The notes beneath the pieces were generated by a model, which was not told the origin of the DNA, did no database searches, and worked only from the letters and a program-made list of their open reading frames with translations. This document shows, piece by piece, positions 5,500 to 8,477 of a stretch of DNA of 8,477 bases. The first letter of the stretch is position 1. Every line of letters starts with the position of its first letter. The stretch lies in the NCBI GenBank assembly GCA_965369385.1, contig CBDUQP010000134.1, forward strand, positions 1 to 8,477. Direction: 5' to 3'. Both the position numbers and the translations under genes were made by a program. Source of the DNA: CBDUQP01 sp965369385 (GTDB lineage Bacteria; Planctomycetota; Phycisphaerae; SM23-33).

Positions 5500-8322
5500 T
5501 TACTTGCGGAATATCTTGCAGGCGACGTCCTTCAGGAAGGCTGGTGGGGTGATGGTGAGCTTGCCATCGGAGCCAACGGTTACGCTCTCGGTATTCACGG
5601 GCTTGCCTTTGTAGGTATCCCACCATTCGATGTCATACCTGCCCGGTTTGGCATCATCCAGAGTGACGCTGATGCCTTCGATCAGCTTGAGGGCATCGGG
5701 CTCTTTCCATCGCAGGTACCAGGTGTTCTTGGCGTTGTGGAACCACAGTATCGACAGATTCTTACCCTGCAGACCGAAGATCACCGCGTTTTCCACGTGG
5801 GTGGCCCGCGATGCCTTGCGGAACGTGATATCGCCAAGAACCAACCAACCTCGGCCGGTGTTGCGGATCTTTACCACGTTCATTCCGGCAGGTGCGGGCA
5901 GGCTGATGGTCCGCTTGAATTCGTCGGCCTTCGGGTTGGACTTGCCGTCGATGTCGGCGAGCGTGAGCTTGGTTACCTTGCCATTGTGTTCGATCTCCAG
6001 CGTGGTGCTTTCAAGCTGAACGGCTTTGAGTGGGATATCGATTGTCGAATCGATCGGCATGTTGACCGAGAGATGCACCTTGCCGGGTTTCTTCTGGTCC
6101 GTACCGAACAGCAGGCTTCCCATGGTCTTGGCCAGGTGCTTATTGTCGGCTTCTACTTCGCGAGGATTGTTTGATTTCTGGTCGATATCGTGGGTGATCT
6201 TCCAGATGAGTCCCTTGTCGATCATGAATCGCCCGCCGCCGCCCCAGTAGAGCTTGCCCTTGAGGACTACGTCGAGCGGTTTGGCATCTTTGTTTGCGAC
6301 CATGGCGGTGAGTTCTACGTTCTTGAAATTCTGGCGGTCCCACTTGATTCCGCGTGCGAAGTTGGAAAACGCTCGCATGTGCTCGTACAGGTCCAGCGAA
6401 TCGTGATACCTGTGCTGCCACCATAGCAGGATGTTACCGGCAGAGCGGGCCATGCCGCAGGTCCACATGGCATTATGCATGAACACGCCATCGCGGTCGA
6501 TCTCCTGGGCCTTATTGGCGCCGGAGAAACTCATGCCATACTCGCCGCCGAAATTAGGCTTGTTGTATTTGTTCTTGCCTCGCTGCCTGTGGCGAACCAT
6601 CGAAGCATCGTTCGTGTACTCATGAGTGATCGTGAAGTTGATCTCAGGGAGTTTCCATATCTCGGGATCCTCGCAGCCATCGCCCGACCCGAAACACGTG
6701 CTGACCATGTGATCGTTCGGGTCTATCTTGTGCAAGTAGGCGGCCATCTCTTTGTGCCATTTGCGGACCGAGGGAAGATCCCGCTGGAACCCGTCGGTGT
6801 AATTGACCTCGTTAAAAAGTTCCCAACCGAGAATATTTGGCGAGTATCCCCAGCGGGCCACGATGTGTCGCTTCATTGCCTTCTGGTATTTGATCGCCAG
6901 CGGATGGGTGAAATACTCGGCTGCGGTTTCGCACGGTCCTCGTCTGGTCTTCTTGTTGAAGCGGCTGTATTTCCAGTGGCTGGCCTTCGCCATGGCGGTC
7001 TGGTGAAGATTGGGGATTATGTAGATGCCGCGTTTGCGTGCGGCTTCGAGAACGTAATCCATCTTGAATCCGTTGACCAGCGAATACTGGCCGATCTTCG
7101 GCTCTTCCACATTCAGCGGCCCCATTATCCCGTTCAGGTTGACGCTGGTGTAGTTGCCCCCAAAGGCGGCAAGCTGGCTCAGGGCGTGCTTGTATCTCAG
7201 TATGTCGTATTTGGTGGGTGCCCAGAGGTGTGCTCCGTAGCCGATGCCATAGAACGAGTCGCCATTGTCGAAAGCCAGATACAGCGGATCGTGCTTCGAG
7301 GCGCGCAGGAAGCCTTTTGAATTGGATTTCACGCAAGTGAAGCTGACGACGCTGGCTTGGGCGGTGCGTTTCTTGGCGTCTCGAACTTTTACCAAGCAGG
7401 TATACTTGCCAAGTTCGGTGGGGGTGTATCTCAGCTTCCATACCGGAGTGCCTATGGCGCCTTGCCCGTCCCCCCTCTTGTAGCCGAGGCTCAGGCGGTA
7501 ATGCTGGTAGAGGAAACCGTCTATCGTTCTGATCTTGCCGGATGGGGAAGTGATGGTTGCGGTAATGTTGATGTCGTCGAAGTCGAATGGGTTAGTGTAT
7601 TCGGCGTCCAGGTCGACGGTGAGCTCGTATTTCTCATATTTGCCGATCTGTGCGTTATTGGCTTCGACGGAATTAATGACGGGCGGGCCCTGATGCTTGC
7701 CATCTTTCTTCTTGGGCTTTTTCGTGGCATTCTTTTTCACTGCCAGCGGCTTGGACTTGCGTGCGACCTTTGCTTTTTTCCATATCTCAGCCAGCTTCGC
7801 GTCGCTGACTTTCCCGAACGTCATGATACCGAAATGCTGCGGCAGAGCCTCGGCGGGTGCTGCCCACAGCAGGCGGTTGAGGCCTTCCTTGTCGGTATCG
7901 CAGACTGTGACATCAAAGCCTATCGCATCGCCGGGTTTGCCCTTGAGTCCGGTAAGAGCTTCAATCGGCACGGAGAACTCAAGAATGTATCCATGCCTGG
8001 TGGGTTTGGATGCCAGCTTGTGGGCCGCCCTGATGTAGGCCGGGTCGTATGTGCGGACGATCTGCAGGTGGGGCTCTGCGGGGTTCTTGTTGTCATGAGT
8101 GTACGATAGGCAGAGTTGGTAGTCATCGTCATCGTCGAACATGCTGGTAGTGTCACTGTCCAGACGGAAGTCGAACCACAGTTCCACGCCGTCATTTTGC
8201 CAAGCATAGTTACCTGTCATTGCGCCTATCAGGCAGTCGTCGCGGGCGTGCACGGCAAAGTAGATGTTCTTGGCGTCGAAGTTACAGTAGAGCTTCGCGC
8301 TGCAATCTGCATCGTTGGGCAC
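5500..8322 (-). CDS. Multidomain glycoside hydrolase (CBM9-like, DUF5060, GH5-like barrel)
   Basis: A 940-aa protein counted from GTG 8322, the first usable start in this frame; homologous sequence continues upstream. Residues 1 to about 170 are a CBM9-like sugar-binding beta-sandwich (NDGVELWFDF, a five-Asp run at 63-67, GYILEFSVPIEAL). A Lys-rich linker (about 178-210) leads to a DUF5060 domain (about 215-335: KYELTVDLDAEYTNPFD, LRYTPTELGKYTC). The catalytic TIM barrel spans about 336-660, opening KGFLRASKHDPLYLAFDNG. Glu505 in GWELFNEVN fits the GH clan A acid/base, Glu594 in FGGEYG the nucleophile, and His567 in THEYT the usual barrel histidine. Residues about 665-940 are beta-rich and resemble C-terminal sheets of this class. 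It should hydrolyse beta-linked polysaccharide or oligosaccharide, but the substrate cannot be read. The visible N-terminus has no signal peptide. It is upstream of, and on the same strand as, the GHL6-type hydrolase, suggesting one degradation locus. Confidence 0.8.
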   Translation of the reverse strand: MPNDADCSAKLYCNFDAKNIYFAVHARDDCLIGAMTGNYAWQNDGVELWFDFRLDSDTTSMFDDDDDYQLCLSYTHDNKNPAEPHLQIVRTYDPAYIRAAHKLASKPTRHGYILEFSVPIEALTGLKGKPGDAIGFDVTVCDTDKEGLNRLLWAAPAEALPQHFGIMTFGKVSDAKLAEIWKKAKVARKSKPLAVKKNATKKPKKKDGKHQGPPVINSVEANNAQIGKYEKYELTVDLDAEYTNPFDFDDINITATITSPSGKIRTIDGFLYQHYRLSLGYKRGDGQGAIGTPVWKLRYTPTELGKYTCLVKVRDAKKRTAQASVVSFTCVKSNSKGFLRASKHDPLYLAFDNGDSFYGIGYGAHLWAPTKYDILRYKHALSQLAAFGGNYTSVNLNGIMGPLNVEEPKIGQYSLVNGFKMDYVLEAARKRGIYIIPNLHQTAMAKASHWKYSRFNKKTRRGPCETAAEYFTHPLAIKYQKAMKRHIVARWGYSPNILGWELFNEVNYTDGFQRDLPSVRKWHKEMAAYLHKIDPNDHMVSTCFGSGDGCEDPEIWKLPEINFTITHEYTNDASMVRHRQRGKNKYNKPNFGGEYGMSFSGANKAQEIDRDGVFMHNAMWTCGMARSAGNILLWWQHRYHDSLDLYEHMRAFSNFARGIKWDRQNFKNVELTAMVANKDAKPLDVVLKGKLYWGGGGRFMIDKGLIWKITHDIDQKSNNPREVEADNKHLAKTMGSLLFGTDQKKPGKVHLSVNMPIDSTIDIPLKAVQLESTTLEIEHNGKVTKLTLADIDGKSNPKADEFKRTISLPAPAGMNVVKIRNTGRGWLVLGDITFRKASRATHVENAVIFGLQGKNLSILWFHNAKNTWYLRWKEPDALKLIEGISVTLDDAKPGRYDIEWWDTYKGKPVNTESVTVGSDGKLTITPPAFLKDVACKIFRK

Positions 8323-8442
8323 GCTTCCATCGCGTATCTTGCAGTTGCGACGAGTTAACTCCAGTGGGGACGTAAGGTTCCAGTCAGAAAGGTCGGCATT
8401 GACAGTGATTTTGCCCTTGGCAGGCTCTGTTGTTTCACCTGT
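8323..8442 (-). pseudogene. In-frame N-terminal part of the hydrolase lacking a start codon
   Basis: Forty codons upstream of GTG 8322 stay in frame back to TGA 8445-8443. They read KGKITVNADLSDWN followed by LTSPLELTRR, the opening strand of a CBM9-like domain, so they belong to the real protein. No ATG, GTG or TTG occurs in frame here; only a CTG at 8364-8362 could serve. The ancestral protein must therefore have started further upstream in another frame or through a base now missing. A sequencing or assembly error, a genuine frameshift, or an unusual start are the alternatives. Confidence 0.55.
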
Positions 8443-8450
8443 TCACCTCC
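8436..8450 (-). promoter_or_regulatory. Strong ribosome-binding site with GTG start, out of frame with the hydrolase
   Basis: On the minus strand GGAGG (8450-8446) lies 7 bases before GTG (8438-8436), the best translation start near this gene. Initiation there reads VKQQSLPRAK and stops at TAA 8357-8355 after 27 codons. A -1 shift between about 8435 and 8415 would join VKQQ to AKGKITVNADLSDW and yield a natural N-terminus for the large hydrolase. Confidence 0.45.
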
Positions 8451-8465
8451 GGCGTCGAAGATCCC

Positions 8466-8477
8466 GACCTGCCTGCC
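8466..8477. repeat. Half of the GC-rich palindrome at the window edge
   Basis: These 12 bases match 160-171 with one difference, and so equal the left half plus centre base of the palindrome found in full at 160-182. The sequence stops at what would be the symmetry centre. Confidence 0.45.

Noticed and set aside
6475..8109. Long plus-strand frames (281 and 250 codons) opposite the large hydrolase
   Set aside because: They are antisense to a gene with clear catalytic motifs and have no supporting start signals. They are an effect of codon usage.
1..8477. CRISPR array, tRNA, rRNA or complete insertion sequence
   Set aside because: There is no regularly spaced repeat series, no cloverleaf-like gene and no transposase motif. 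The palindromes are the only mobile-element-like sequences.

Overview
The window carries four protein genes and several short palindromic elements. The organism looks like an uncultured, moderately high-GC bacterium, most likely a polysaccharide-degrading planctomycete-type lineage (Phycisphaerae-like). That placement is inference: it rests on a long DUF5060-type glycoside hydrolase, a GHL6/fucosidase-like hydrolase, an SEC-C protein with a C-terminal helical domain I associate with Planctomycetota, and REP-like palindromes. There is no rRNA, no tRNA and no phylogenetic marker gene.

Layout, left to right. (1) 1-375: no gene; REP-like palindromes, a candidate promoter (255-283) and a perfect 14-bp palindrome (308-321). 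(2) 376-1773, plus strand: a 465-aa SEC-C protein. (3) 1802-1873: an intact 72-bp palindrome with 24-bp perfect arms. Its right part is repeated, 55/59 identical, at 1-59, so two same-orientation copies flank the SEC-C gene. (4) 1883-1911: a clear sigma70-like promoter followed by a 5'-UTR hairpin, then 2018-2851, plus strand: a 277-aa thymidylate synthase-fold protein that resembles the archaeal (methanogen-type) branch more than classical ThyA. (5) 2852-3218: a non-coding convergent gap with two strong inverted repeats. (6) 3219-5267, minus strand: a 682-aa GHL6/alpha-L-fucosidase-like glycoside hydrolase. (7) 5268-5499: a non-coding gap with a 12-bp stem. (8) 5500-8322 and upstream, minus strand: a multidomain glycoside hydrolase (CBM9-like, DUF5060, GH5-like barrel, beta-rich C-terminus).

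The two hydrolases share strand and order and probably belong to one carbohydrate-utilisation locus whose upstream part lies beyond base 8477. Neither shows a signal peptide. For the larger one this may be because its 5' end is disrupted: the CBM9-like domain stays in frame for 40 codons upstream of the first usable start (GTG 8322), while the only good ribosome-binding site and start (GTG 8438) is in another frame.

Both window ends fall inside palindromic repeats. This suggests that the window is a complete contig broken at repeats. I found no convincing novel multi-gene system. The most interesting leads are the archaeal-type thymidylate synthase homologue with its structured leader, the repeat-flanked SEC-C gene, and the apparent frame disruption at the start of the large hydrolase.
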